From Cedecea neteri (GTDB lineage: Bacteria; Pseudomonadota; Gammaproteobacteria; Enterobacterales; Enterobacteriaceae), in NCBI RefSeq assembly GCF_000758305.1, contig NZ_CP009458.1, forward strand, positions 1,240,001 through 1,304,000: DNA of 64,000 nucleotides, read 5' to 3'. Shown here in pieces: positions 1 to 12,327 of this stretch (positions are counted from its first letter, which is position 1; every line of letters starts with the position of its first letter). Position numbers and translations under genes: made by a program. The notes under the pieces are model-generated. The model saw nothing but the letters and a program-made list of their open reading frames with translations. It was not told where the DNA came from and did not search any database.

Positions 1-443
1 TCAACAGCGGGACGAATAGCTATTACAACGTCGGCAAGGCCAACATCAAAGGCATTGAAGGGACGGCTTCCTTTGATACCGGGCCCGTGCAGCACAGCGT
101 TAGTTATGACTATGTTGATGCTCGCAATGGCCTGACCGATGCGCCGTTGGCGCGTCGCGCTAAACAACAGGTGAAGTACCAGCTTGACTGGGCGCTCTAC
201 GATCTGGACTGGAGCGTAACTTATCATTACCTGGGCTCACGCTACGACACCGATTTCAATACCTATCAAACCGTGAAAATGGGCGGTGTCAGCCTGTGGG
301 ATGTTGCCTTGTCGTATCCAGTCACGTCACAGCTGACCGTTCGTGGTAGAATAGCTAACCTGTTCGATAAAGATTACGAGACGGTTTATGGCTACCATAC
401 TGCAGGACGGGAATACTACTTGTCTGGCAGCTACACCTTCTGA
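1..443 (+). CDS. btuB: Vitamin B12 outer-membrane receptor BtuB, C-terminal part
   Basis: This is the 3' end of a TonB-dependent outer-membrane beta-barrel that imports cobalamin into the periplasm. The reading frame is open from position 3, so the gene begins outside the window; about 146 C-terminal residues are visible. They show alternating amphipathic strands rich in Tyr and Trp, and the protein ends in Gly-Ser-Tyr-Thr-Phe. A terminal Phe is the usual outer-membrane-protein signal for Bam insertion. The plug domain and TonB box are not in view. The last 56 bp overlap the start of murI, as in E. coli. In E. coli expression is limited by a cobalamin riboswitch, which would lie upstream of the window. 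Confidence 0.93.
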   Translation, partial: NSGTNSYYNVGKANIKGIEGTASFDTGPVQHSVSYDYVDARNGLTDAPLARRAKQQVKYQLDWALYDLDWSVTYHYLGSRYDTDFNTYQTVKMGGVSLWDVALSYPVTSQLTVRGRIANLFDKDYETVYGYHTAGREYYLSGSYTF

Positions 444-1239
444 TGCACATCCCACCGTGCTGGTTTTTGACTCCGGCGTTGGTGGGCTGTCCGTCTACAA
501 TGAGATTCGGCAGCTTCTGCCGGATCTTCATTACATCTACGCCTTCGATAACGTGGCGTTTCCTTACGGCGAAAAGAGCGAAGAGTTTATCGTCGACCGG
601 GTGGTCTCAATAGTGACTGCTGTCCAGCAGCATTATCCTTTAGCCCTCGCTGTTATTGCCTGTAATACTGCAAGCACTGTTTCCCTCCCTGCTTTACGCG
701 AAAAGTTCGACTTCCCTGTTGTTGGCGTTGTGCCTGCTATTAAACCGGCTGCGCGTTTGACGACAAATGGGGTTGTGGGTCTGTTGGCCACACGCGGCAC
801 GGTCAAGCGTCCTTATACCCACGAGCTTATCTCCCGATTTGCTACCGAATGCAAAATTGAGATGCTGGGTTCTGCCGAACTGGTGGAGCTGGCTGAGGCG
901 AAGCTTCATGGTGAGCCTGTGCCGCTGGACGAGCTGCGTAAAATCCTGCGTCCGTGGTTACGGATGTCGGAGCCGCCGGATACCGTTGTATTAGGCTGCA
1001 CGCATTTCCCTCTATTACAGGAAGAGCTGCTGGAAGTGTTACCTGAGGGAACGAGGCTGATTGATTCCGGTGCCGCGATTGCAAGGCGTACCGTTTGGTT
1101 ACTGGAACATGAAGCGCCTGAAGCGGCGTCTGCAGATTCGAATATTGCTTATTGTATGGCGTTTACGCCTGAAACTGCGCAATTAATGCCCGTTTTGCAA
1201 CGTTACGGCTTTGAAAGGCTCGAAAAACTGGCACTTTAG
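388..1239 (+). CDS. murI: Glutamate racemase MurI
   Basis: Converts L-glutamate to D-glutamate for peptidoglycan stem peptides; cytoplasmic and cofactor independent. The protein has 283 residues against 285 in E. coli. The two catalytic cysteines are visible: Cys92 in the motif ACNTAST and Cys204 in GCTHFPLL. The N-terminal DSGVGGLS signature begins near residue 28. The longer N-terminus (about 20 residues before the fold) is typical of the enterobacterial enzyme that needs UDP-MurNAc-Ala as activator. The start at 388 lies 56 bp inside btuB, the same overlap as in E. coli, which suggests translational coupling. The gene is followed directly by the rRNA promoter region. Confidence 0.96.
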   Translation: MATILQDGNTTCLAATPSDAHPTVLVFDSGVGGLSVYNEIRQLLPDLHYIYAFDNVAFPYGEKSEEFIVDRVVSIVTAVQQHYPLALAVIACNTASTVSLPALREKFDFPVVGVVPAIKPAARLTTNGVVGLLATRGTVKRPYTHELISRFATECKIEMLGSAELVELAEAKLHGEPVPLDELRKILRPWLRMSEPPDTVVLGCTHFPLLQEELLEVLPEGTRLIDSGAAIARRTVWLLEHEAPEAASADSNIAYCMAFTPETAQLMPVLQRYGFERLEKLAL

Positions 1240-1266
1240 CGCCATTTTGAGTAAAAAAACGACGCT

Positions 1267-1327
1267 TGAAAGTTTTTTTCAAATTAGGGGTTGTCAGGCT
1301 CTGAGAACTCCCTATAATGCGCCTCCA
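1267..1327 (+). promoter_or_regulatory. rRNA operon promoter P1
   Basis: A -35 TTGTCA (1291-1296) and a perfect -10 TATAAT (1313-1318) are separated by 16 bp. They are followed by a GC-rich discriminator GCGCC and a predicted start at A1327. An A+T-rich UP element (1267-1286) lies directly upstream of the -35. This matches enterobacterial rrn P1 promoters, which are activated by Fis and repressed by ppGpp/DksA. Fis sites would fall between 1240 and 1265 but were not assigned. Confidence 0.9.
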
Positions 1328-1400
1328 CTGACACGGCGAAGCGGCTTCGAAAGCGGCTTCACAACCCGGAAGTCAGTCAGACGAAAGCGAAAATAAACGC

Positions 1401-1436
1401 TTGACTCTGAAAGAGGAAAGCGTAATATACGCCACC
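1401..1436 (+). promoter_or_regulatory. rRNA operon promoter P2
   Basis: A -35 TTGACT (1401-1406) and a -10 TAATAT (1423-1428) are separated by 16 bp, about 110 bp downstream of P1. This is the usual position of the less regulated second rrn promoter. Confidence 0.85.
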
Positions 1437-1467
1437 TCGAGTTAGCAAGCAAAAGCGACTGACTCAC

Positions 1468-1479
1468 TGCTCTTTAACA
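1468..1479 (+). promoter_or_regulatory. rrn antitermination boxA (16S leader)
   Basis: The sequence TGCTCTTTAACA is the canonical rrn boxA, bound in RNA by NusB/S10 to form the antitermination complex. A second copy of the core, GCTCTTTAACA, lies at about 3393-3403 just before the 23S gene. Confidence 0.88.
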
Positions 1480-1613
1480 ATTTATCAGACAATCTGTGTG
1501 GGCACTCGCAGGATTGATATCTCAGCATCTTCGGATGCAAACAAATATCAAGTCTTGAAGAGTGACTACTGATTTTATAAACAGTTTTAATTCTTTGAGC
1601 ATCAAACACTTTT

Positions 1614-3155
<1,542 letters not shown>

Positions 3156-3240
3156 CCTAAAAGATACAACCCGCGTAGTGCTCACACAGATTGTCTGATA
3201 GATGTAGAGAAGCAAGGCGTCTTGCGATTGAGACTTCAGT

Positions 3241-3316
3241 GTCCCCTTCGTCTAGAGGCCCAGGACACCGCCCTTTCACGGCGGTAACAGGGGTTCGAAT
3301 CCCCTAGGGGACGCCA
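3241..3316 (+). tRNA. tRNA-Glu (TTC) in the 16S-23S spacer
   Basis: A 76-nt cloverleaf with the acceptor stem GTCCCCT/AGGGGAC, anticodon TTC in CCTTTCACGG, the T-loop GGTTCGAATCC and an encoded CCA. A single tRNA-Glu spacer is the type found in E. coli rrnB, rrnC, rrnE and rrnG. It therefore fits either parent of this operon. Confidence 0.97.
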
Positions 3317-3528
3317 CTTGCTGGTATGTAAGTGAAAGTTGCGTGCCGATATATCTCAAAGCTGACTTGAAAGAGTCATGTTTGAGATATTTGCTCTTTA
3401 ACAATCCGGAACAAGCTGAAAATTGAAACGACATGTCGTCTCGTTCTTCCGTAATAAAGAATGAGGTTAAGACATGTTCGAGTCTCTCAAATTTTCATAA
3501 TCTGAAGCGAAACATCTTCGGGTTGTGA

Positions 3529-6435
<2,907 letters not shown>

Positions 6436-6532
6436 ACAACACCGAAGGTGTTTTAGAGAGAAGTAAATTTTCAGCTTAGTTCAGGATTTAGTTGATGGTT
6501 ATATAAAAATATAACGGTCAATAAACAGAATT

Positions 6533-6652
6533 TGCCTGGCGGCCGTAGCGCGGTGGTCCCACCTGACCCCATGCCGAACTCAGAAGTGAAACGCCGTAGC
6601 GCCGATGGTAGTGTGGGGTCTCCCCATGCGAGAGTAGGGAACTGCCAGGCAT
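6533..6652 (+). rRNA. rrf: 5S ribosomal RNA
   Basis: A 120-bp 5S gene that starts TGCCTGGCGGCC and ends CTGCCAGGCAT, so the ends pair as helix I. It appears identical to the E. coli 5S consensus as I remember it. It lies 97 bp after the 23S end. Confidence 0.97.
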
Positions 6653-6705
6653 CAAATTAAGCAGTAAACCGGGGCAACAAACCGGTGATTGTAAAAAAAT
6701 TCGGT

Positions 6706-6782
6706 GGAGCGGTAGTTCAGTCGGTTAGAATACCTGCCTGTCACGCAGGGGGTCGCGGGTTCGAGTCCCGTCCGTTCCGCCA
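6706..6782 (+). tRNA. aspT: tRNA-Asp (GTC)
   Basis: A 77-nt tRNA with the acceptor stem GGAGCGG/CCGTTCC, anticodon GTC in CCTGTCACG, the T-loop GGTTCGAGTCC and an encoded CCA. It is distal to the 5S gene, as aspT is in E. coli rrnC. The symbol is by position. Confidence 0.96.
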
Positions 6783-6791
6783 CTTATTAAA

Positions 6792-6820
6792 ATTAAGCCT
6801 GCTATTTAAGCAGGCTTAAT
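6792..6820 (+). other. Perfect inverted repeat between tRNA-Asp and tRNA-Trp
   Basis: An 11-bp perfect stem (ATTAAGCCTGC with GCAGGCTTAAT) encloses a 7-nt loop. No T-run follows, so it is not a standard terminator. An RNA-processing hairpin between the two tRNAs is the most likely role. Confidence 0.6.
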
Positions 6821-6833
6821 AGTAGAAAAATTT

Positions 6834-6909
6834 AGGGGCGTAGCTCAGTTGGTAGAGCACCGGTCTCCAAAACCGGGTGTCGCGAGTTCGAGTCTCTCCG
6901 CCCCTGCCA
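6834..6909 (+). tRNA. trpT: tRNA-Trp (CCA)
   Basis: A 76-nt tRNA with the acceptor stem AGGGGCG/CGCCCCT, anticodon CCA in GTCTCCAAAAC, the T-loop GTTCGAGTC and an encoded CCA. It is the last gene of the rRNA operon, as trpT is in E. coli rrnC. Confidence 0.96.
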
Positions 6910-6914
6910 TATAT

Positions 6915-6944
6915 AATCCTTTGCTTAGGCAAAGGATTTTTTTT
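6915..6944 (+). terminator. Intrinsic terminator of the rRNA/tRNA operon
   Basis: The stem AATCCTTTGC/GCAAAGGATT is followed by eight T residues, directly after tRNA-Trp. It lies 44 bp before the 3' end of the convergent hdfR and could serve both directions only weakly. Confidence 0.85.
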
Positions 6945-6987
6945 ATCCAAAATTCCTCTCCTTTTTGTTCATTGCTATAAAAGCGCA

Positions 6988-7812
6988 TTACTGCGCTATT
7001 AATGGCGTCTTCAATAATTCTTTAATAATGCTCTGCTTATCCGTGTTTTGTAACCAAACAGCATACAACGGTCTGGAAAGCGTTGTACTTTCGGGGACAG
7101 GCCAGATCCCGGGTTGTTCTTTTGCCCATTCAATCGGTAAGAAGGTACAACCGTTAAGTTCAGATATCAGCTTGCAGGCTACTTTTGCTGAACTGGTGGT
7201 TAGTACAGGGATATCATCACTCCCAATGAGCTCGGCCTCATGCTGGTGAAAATCTGCCCCCCACTCGATACGTAAATAGTTGAGTGAAGTTTTACGGCTT
7301 TCTGCAGCAGGACCATAAAGCGCCATGCTGAAGTAACCTAGCAACTGGCTGGCAAATTCATCCATTTTGGGCGCTTCAGTGGTGAGCAATAAATCCAGCT
7401 GGCGTTCATGAAGCTGTTTAACGAGCGACTGCCGTTGTGCAATTCGTGCTTCGAACTGCAGGCCATTATGCTGTTGATAAAGCGCAACTAGCCATTCAGA
7501 AAGCATGCATTCCCAAAGTGATGCGCTGGCACCAAGTGTGAGCTGATTATGCTGAGAAGTATGTGATACCTCTTTTTTTGCTGCTAACCACGTATTCATC
7601 AGATTTTCTGCGTAGGGCAACAGGCGCTCTCCGGCAGTTGTCAGCCGTATGTTATTGCGATGGCGGGTAAAAAGGTTTACGCCCAGCTGATTTTCGAGCT
7701 GTCGGATGCGAAAGCTTACCGCAGACTGCGTCAAATAAAGTGCTTCTGCAGCGCGTCCAAAGTGCCGTGTTCTGCTAACTTCCAGGAAGGTTTTAAGTAA
7801 TTCTGTGTCCAC
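6988..7812 (-). CDS. hdfR: LysR-type regulator HdfR
   Basis: A LysR-family DNA-binding protein of 274 residues (E. coli 279). The winged HTH occupies roughly residues 1-60, with the recognition helix around ALYLTQSAVSFRIRQLE, followed by a periplasmic-binding-protein-like effector domain. In E. coli HdfR represses the flagellar master operon flhDC and activates gltBD. It is divergent from maoP and converges on the tRNA-Trp terminator, as in E. coli next to rrnC. The effector ligand is unknown. Confidence 0.93.
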   Translation of the reverse strand: MDTELLKTFLEVSRTRHFGRAAEALYLTQSAVSFRIRQLENQLGVNLFTRHRNNIRLTTAGERLLPYAENLMNTWLAAKKEVSHTSQHNQLTLGASASLWECMLSEWLVALYQQHNGLQFEARIAQRQSLVKQLHERQLDLLLTTEAPKMDEFASQLLGYFSMALYGPAAESRKTSLNYLRIEWGADFHQHEAELIGSDDIPVLTTSSAKVACKLISELNGCTFLPIEWAKEQPGIWPVPESTTLSRPLYAVWLQNTDKQSIIKELLKTPLIAQ

Positions 7813-7879
7813 GCCTTACTCCAAAAAATAATTTGTCGTTATGATTTAAATGTTTTGTTTTACACTCTGTCAAGCGTAA

Positions 7880-7896
7880 CTAATACTCCGCGCCAT
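7880..7896. promoter_or_regulatory. Candidate maoS site in the hdfR-maoP intergenic region
   Basis: The 17-bp element CTAATACTCCGCGCCAT lies in the divergent hdfR/maoP region. From memory it closely resembles maoS, the cis site that acts with MaoP to organise the E. coli Ori macrodomain. The match is recalled, not computed, so the assignment is tentative. Confidence 0.5.
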
Positions 7897-7931
7897 AAAT
7901 AGCTCGGCCAAGAAAATCAGGAGCGTGTAGG

Positions 7932-8270
7932 ATGGCGGAAAGCTTTACGACGACTAATCGGTTTTTCGACAATAAACATTATCCACGTGGGTTTGCTCGT
8001 CATGGTGATTTCACCATCAAAGAGGCACAGCTGTTAGAACGTCACGGTTTTGCGTTCAATGAGCTGGATCTCGGCAAGCGCGAACCAGGCACTGAAGAAG
8101 AAGTGCAGTTTGTTGCCGTATGCCGTGGTGTGCGCGAGCCTGCTACTGAAGCGGAACGTGTCTGGAGCAAGTACATGGCGCGTATCAAACGCCCAAAACG
8201 TTTTCATACTCTGTCTGGCGGCAAACCGCAGATGGATACGGTTGAAGACTACAGCGATAGTGATGATTAA
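7932..8270 (+). CDS. maoP: Macrodomain Ori organisation protein MaoP
   Basis: A small protein of 112 residues, the same length as E. coli MaoP (YifE). It is highly charged, with a basic central segment (ARIKRPKRFHTLSGG, about residues 81-95) and an acidic tail ending in DYSDSDD. In E. coli MaoP acts with the maoS site to constrain long-range mobility of the Ori macrodomain. Family members co-occur with Dam/SeqA/MukBEF. A terminator follows immediately. The start is preceded by an AGGAGCG-type ribosome site at about 7919-7925. Confidence 0.93.
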   Translation: MAESFTTTNRFFDNKHYPRGFARHGDFTIKEAQLLERHGFAFNELDLGKREPGTEEEVQFVAVCRGVREPATEAERVWSKYMARIKRPKRFHTLSGGKPQMDTVEDYSDSDD

Positions 8271-8275
8271 AAAAT

Positions 8276-8297
8276 GGGGCGAAAGCCCCTTTTTTTA
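8276..8297. terminator. Intrinsic terminator after maoP
   Basis: The stem GGGGC/GCCCC with a GAAA tetraloop is followed by seven T residues. It overlaps the last codons of the convergent yifB (which ends at 8295). The A-run on the other side could let it act for yifB too. Confidence 0.85.
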
Positions 8298-9815
8298 TTC
8301 CGCAAGCCTGTGCAAATGCAGGAGCAGTCGATCAATTGTGCGATAGCTGAGTGCTTCCTGGAGATGTACCCGGGTAATGCTCTCGCAATGCTCGATATCC
8401 GCAATAGTACGGGAGACTTTCAGGAGACGTTGCCATGCCCTGACCGACAGGCCCAACTTGAGCAATGTTTCTTCGAGCCAAACTGCATCACCTGTCACAA
8501 GAGTACAGTGTTCGCGGATCTCATGATTGCTAAGTCGGGCATTTAGCTTACTCTGCCGGCAGAGTTGTCTGTTACGTGTCTCCATTACCCTCGTTCTTAT
8601 TACCTCGCTCTTTTCTTCATCATGATTTGTTTTGCTCAGCATTCCTGCCGGAAGAAGCGGGATATCCACTGAGAGATCGAAACGGTCGAGAAAAGGACCT
8701 GAAAGCCGATTCATATAGCGTAAAGTCTGCTGGGGTGTGGCACGGTTATGCTTGCCCTCATAGTGCCCTGTGGGGCTGGGATTCATCGCCGCGATGAGCT
8801 GAAAATCCGCGGGGTAGGTAATTTTTGCTCGTGTGCGAGAGATATGAATCTCGCCTGATTCAATAGGTTCCCTGAGCGAGTCCAGCACGCGGCGTTCAAA
8901 CTCAGGTAATTCATCCAGAAATAATACGCCGTTGTGCGCCAACGAAATTTCCCCTGGCTGCGGGATAGCTCCGCCACCCACGATGGACGTTAGAGAAGCG
9001 CTATGATGCGGAGCTCTGAACGGACGCTGGCGCCAATGGCGATGGAGATGCGAGGATTGTACCAGGCTCAGAATAGCTGCGCTCTGTAGTGCTTCAGCAT
9101 CGTTCAAAGGAGGAAGGAGCGTATTAAGCCGGCTTGCCAGCATGGTTTTGCCCGTTCCTGGTGGGCCTATCAGTAACAGGTTATGCCCGCCAGCCGCCGC
9201 AATTTCCAGGGCTCGTTTTCCCAGGCTTTGCCCAATAATCTCGTTCATGTCTTCTTTGTTATCCGCTTGCCACAGTGCAGGGCTAACCGGGGTGCGGAGA
9301 TCGTGCTTTCCTTCCAACCAGGCGCATACTTCGGTCAGATGCGTGGCTACAAAGCAGCCCGGTTTAGCGATCAGGCCAACTTCTTCTTCATTTTCTGCGG
9401 CAACCACAACTTCTCGTCCCGCATTCAAAGCCTCCATAGCGGATGATATGGCCCCGGAAACCCCACGTAGTTCCCCCGTTAGCGCGAGCTCGCCGATAAA
9501 CTCAAGCTGGGCCAGCTTGGGCGTACTTAGCTGCTCAGAGGCAACCAGCAGCGCCAGAGCAATCGGTAAATCATATCTGCCACCTTCTTTAGGAAGATCT
9601 GCCGGGGCAAGGTTAATGGTGATTTTACGCGCCGGAAATGTGTAGCCACTGTTGATCAATGCACTTCTGACCCGATCCCGGGCTTCTCTCACGGTAGTTT
9701 CAGGCAGGCCGACAAGCGTAAGCCCGGGTAAGCCAGCACTGATATGTACCTCAACCGTAACCTGTGGGGCGTGAACGCCGAGTGCTGCTCTGGTGTAGAC
9801 AACCGACAGTGACAT
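8295..9815 (-). CDS. yifB: ComM-family AAA+ ATPase YifB (Mg-chelatase-like)
   Basis: A 506-residue member of the YifB/ComM family. Homologues in naturally competent bacteria are hexameric helicases that drive branch migration during integration of transforming DNA; the E. coli role is not settled. An N-terminal Lon-protease-like fold (about 1-170) precedes the AAA+ core with Walker A GPPGTGKT (217-224), Walker B GVLFLDE (about 296-302) and a C-terminal Mg-chelatase domain. I start at 9815 rather than the upstream ATG at 9851. The protein then begins MSLSVVYTRA as in E. coli, and a GGAGG sequence lies at 9820-9824 on the minus strand. Confidence 0.93.
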   Translation of the reverse strand: MSLSVVYTRAALGVHAPQVTVEVHISAGLPGLTLVGLPETTVREARDRVRSALINSGYTFPARKITINLAPADLPKEGGRYDLPIALALLVASEQLSTPKLAQLEFIGELALTGELRGVSGAISSAMEALNAGREVVVAAENEEEVGLIAKPGCFVATHLTEVCAWLEGKHDLRTPVSPALWQADNKEDMNEIIGQSLGKRALEIAAAGGHNLLLIGPPGTGKTMLASRLNTLLPPLNDAEALQSAAILSLVQSSHLHRHWRQRPFRAPHHSASLTSIVGGGAIPQPGEISLAHNGVLFLDELPEFERRVLDSLREPIESGEIHISRTRAKITYPADFQLIAAMNPSPTGHYEGKHNRATPQQTLRYMNRLSGPFLDRFDLSVDIPLLPAGMLSKTNHDEEKSEVIRTRVMETRNRQLCRQSKLNARLSNHEIREHCTLVTGDAVWLEETLLKLGLSVRAWQRLLKVSRTIADIEHCESITRVHLQEALSYRTIDRLLLHLHRLAE

Positions 9816-10168
9816 TTTTCCTCCGCGAAAAACTTCATTCTGCCGTGCCAATAAAAGATTAAATATTGTTCTTTTAATTCACCAGGAAGCATCTTCCTGA
9901 CTTTTTTATCCGCTTTCTTTTTTACAGATCTGGCTGCGAAGTCGATCGCAGAACAATAACTTTTTACTGGTATTACGCAGAAAATAGCCTCAGCAGACCC
10001 GTTTTATGAATTATTTTCACTTTCTCGTTATCCACTGAAATTAAATAGTTTTTATGCTAATTAATTTCAACGATGATCTTTTCGTCATAAAAAAATATTG
10101 TGCTTTACGTCCACTCTGTGATAACTCTGTAGGCATTACTTCGAACTAGACGTTAGAACATACAGAAA
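9816..10168. promoter_or_regulatory. yifB-ilvL intergenic region with candidate ilvL promoter
   Basis: About 350 bp with no gene, A+T-rich between 9840 and 10110. A candidate ilvL promoter has -35 TTGTGC (10099-10104) and a weak -10 near GATAACTC (10120-10127), in the position of the E. coli ilvGMEDA promoter. The E. coli region also holds an IHF site; the A+T-rich block at 10025-10095 is where one would be expected, but I could not match the consensus. The divergent yifB promoter should also lie here. Confidence 0.5.
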
Positions 10169-10267
10169 ATGACAGCCCTTCTACGAGTGATTAGCCTGGT
10201 CGTGATTAGCGTGGTGGTGATTATTATCCCACCGTGCGGGGCTGCACTTGGAGAAAGAAAGGCTTAA
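10169..10267 (+). CDS. ilvL: ilv operon leader peptide
   Basis: A 32-residue attenuation leader peptide, as long as the E. coli one and nearly identical. It begins MTALLRVISLVVISVVV and ends in GAALGERKA. It is packed with Val, Ile and Leu codons, whose charged tRNAs control ribosome movement across the leader. Slow reading of these codons favours an antiterminator and lets transcription enter ilvGMEDA. The terminator it controls lies 23 bp downstream. Confidence 0.95.
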   Translation: MTALLRVISLVVISVVVIIIPPCGAALGERKA

Positions 10268-10290
10268 AAATCAAGCCTGAATCGAAAAGA

Positions 10291-10321
10291 ACCCCCGCAC
10301 CGAAAGGTCCGGGGGTTTTTT
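10291..10321 (+). terminator. ilvGMEDA attenuator
   Basis: The GC-rich stem ACCCCCGCACC/GGTCCGGGGGT with a GAAA loop is followed by a T-run. It is the Rho-independent terminator whose formation depends on translation of ilvL. Confidence 0.92.
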
Positions 10322-10354
10322 GTTGACTGAAGAATGTGAAGCGAGGAACAGAGT

Positions 10355-10405
10355 ATGTGTTGCAGAATAAAATGCTGTTTCTCCGGTAATGAGGCGGGGA
10401 ACTAA
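10355..10405 (+). CDS. ilvX: Small ORF IlvX between the attenuator and ilvG
   Basis: A 16-codon ORF with a GAGG ribosome site (10343-10346). It encodes MCCRIKCCFSGNEAGN. E. coli IlvX is also 16 residues and shares the CFS and C-terminal GN positions. Its stop lies 2 bp before the ilvG ATG, so its likely role is to deliver ribosomes to ilvG by coupling. Four of the 16 residues are Cys. The protein has no proven function. Confidence 0.75.
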   Translation: MCCRIKCCFSGNEAGN

Positions 10406-10407
10406 CT

Positions 10408-12054
10408 ATGAATGGTGCACAGTGGGTAGTACATGCGTTGCGAGCGCAGGGGGTTGAAACAGTTTTCGGTTATCCTGGCGGCGCGATTATGCCGGTGTAC
10501 GATGCGTTGTACGACGGTGGTGTGGAACATCTACTGTGTCGCCATGAACAAGGTGCGGCCATGGCGGCCATTGGTTATGCCCGCTCAACCGGCAAAACCG
10601 GTGTGTGTATTGCCACTTCAGGCCCCGGCGCGACCAACCTTTTGACCGGTCTTGCTGACGCACTTTTAGATTCTGTTCCCGTTGTTGCCATCACCGGCCA
10701 GGTGGCCGCGCCTTTGATTGGGACTGACGCCTTCCAGGAAGTTGACGTCCTCGGTCTGTCGCTTGCCTGCACCAAACACAGTTTCCTCGTCGAATCCCTT
10801 GATGAACTGCCGCGTGTCCTTGCCGAGGCATTTGAAATTGCTAATGCTGGCCGCCCGGGCCCCGTTCTGGTCGATATTCCAAAAGATATTCAGTTGGCTA
10901 TCGGTGAGCCTGAGGCCTGGTTATCTGCCGTTGAAGATGATGCAGACCTGCCGTTTGCTGAATTGCAGCAAGCCCGTGAAATGCTCGTTCAGGCCAAAAA
11001 GCCTATGCTTTACGTTGGCGGCGGCGTAGGGATGGCGCAGGCAGTTCCGGCGCTTCGCGAATTTATTTCCGTAACTGGAATGCCTTCCACAGTCACCCTG
11101 AAAGGGCTGGGCGCAGTGCCGGCCGATGATGCGTTTTATACCGGTATGCTGGGGATGCACGGTACCAAAGCGGCAAACCTCGCCGTTCAGGAATGCGATT
11201 TGCTGTTGGCCGTTGGCGCCCGTTTCGATGACCGCGTCACCGGGAAGCTGAATACCTTTGCTCCGCACGCCAAAGTTATCCACATGGATATCGATCCTGC
11301 GGAGCTGAGCAAGTTACGCCAGGCGCATGTTGCGTTGCAGGGGCCGCTGAACCAGCTTTTACCTGCCTTACAACAGCCGTTGCACATTGCTTCATGGCAG
11401 CAGCATATCGCGGCCCTGAACGAAGAACACCAGTGGCGCTACGATCATCCGGGCGAGGCTATCTATGCCCCCCTGCTGCTGAAGCAACTCTCTGAACGCA
11501 AATCAGCTGAAGCTGTTGTGACCACCGACGTAGGCCAACATCAGATGTGGACCGCACAGCACATGACCTTCACCAGCCCGGAGAACTTCATCACCTCCAG
11601 CGGACTTGGCACGATGGGCTTTGGTTTACCTGCCGCCGTTGGCGCTCAGGTGGCAAGGCCGGAAGATACGGTGATCTGCGTCTCCGGCGATGGCTCTTTC
11701 ATGATGAACGTTCAGGAGCTGGGCACCATCAAGCGCAAGCAGTTGCCGGTCAAAATCCTGCTGCTCGATAACCAACGTCTGGGCATGGTGAGGCAGTGGC
11801 AGCAGCTGTTTTTTGAAGAGCGCTACAGTGAAACGACCCTGACCGACAACCCCGATTTCCTCACGCTGGCCAGCGCCTTTGGCATTCCAGGCCAGCACAT
11901 CACCCGTAAAGACCAGGTAGAAGCCGCGTTAGACGCCCTGTTGAACAGCGACGGCCCGTACATGCTTCACGTCTCGATCGATGAGTACGAAAACGTCTGG
12001 CCGTTGGTACCGCCCGGTGCCAGTAACTCGCAAATGCTGGAGAAATTATCATGA
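10408..12054 (+). CDS. ilvG: Acetolactate synthase II, large subunit
   Basis: Catalytic subunit of acetohydroxyacid synthase II. It condenses two pyruvates, or pyruvate and 2-ketobutyrate, using thiamine diphosphate, FAD and Mg2+. The 548-residue protein has the catalytic Glu47 (in CRHEQGAA) and the TPP-Mg motif starting GDGSF at residue 427. The frame is uninterrupted, unlike the frameshifted ilvG of E. coli K-12, so a valine-insensitive AHAS II is expected. It is coupled upstream to ilvX and overlaps ilvM by 4 bp (ATGA). Confidence 0.97.
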   Translation: MNGAQWVVHALRAQGVETVFGYPGGAIMPVYDALYDGGVEHLLCRHEQGAAMAAIGYARSTGKTGVCIATSGPGATNLLTGLADALLDSVPVVAITGQVAAPLIGTDAFQEVDVLGLSLACTKHSFLVESLDELPRVLAEAFEIANAGRPGPVLVDIPKDIQLAIGEPEAWLSAVEDDADLPFAELQQAREMLVQAKKPMLYVGGGVGMAQAVPALREFISVTGMPSTVTLKGLGAVPADDAFYTGMLGMHGTKAANLAVQECDLLLAVGARFDDRVTGKLNTFAPHAKVIHMDIDPAELSKLRQAHVALQGPLNQLLPALQQPLHIASWQQHIAALNEEHQWRYDHPGEAIYAPLLLKQLSERKSAEAVVTTDVGQHQMWTAQHMTFTSPENFITSSGLGTMGFGLPAAVGAQVARPEDTVICVSGDGSFMMNVQELGTIKRKQLPVKILLLDNQRLGMVRQWQQLFFEERYSETTLTDNPDFLTLASAFGIPGQHITRKDQVEAALDALLNSDGPYMLHVSIDEYENVWPLVPPGASNSQMLEKLS

Positions 12055-12308
12055 TGCAACATCAGCTCGCAGTGCAGGCTCGCTTCCGCCCGGAAACGTT
12101 AGAACGTGTTTTACGCGTCGTGCGTCATCGTGGCTTCCAAATCTGCGCCATGAATATGGCCGCGGCGGGGAATACCGACAATATTAATATTGAATTGACC
12201 GTTGCTAGCCTGCGGCCAGTCGAATTACTGTTTACTCAATTAAGCAAGCTGGTTGACGTTGCCTGCGTTGAAATCCAGCAACCAACATCACAACAAATCC
12301 GCGCCTGA
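12051..12308 (+). CDS. ilvM: Acetolactate synthase II, small subunit
   Basis: The 85-residue regulatory subunit of AHAS II, a single ACT-like domain with a beta-alpha-beta pattern (residues about 3-75). It stabilises and activates IlvG. Isozyme II is not feedback-inhibited by valine, in line with the short one-domain subunit. The start overlaps the ilvG stop (ATGA), which suggests coupled, equimolar translation. ilvE follows after 19 bp. Confidence 0.94.
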   Translation: MMQHQLAVQARFRPETLERVLRVVRHRGFQICAMNMAAAGNTDNINIELTVASLRPVELLFTQLSKLVDVACVEIQQPTSQQIRA

Positions 12309-12327
12309 GCGCAAAAGGAAGAGAACA

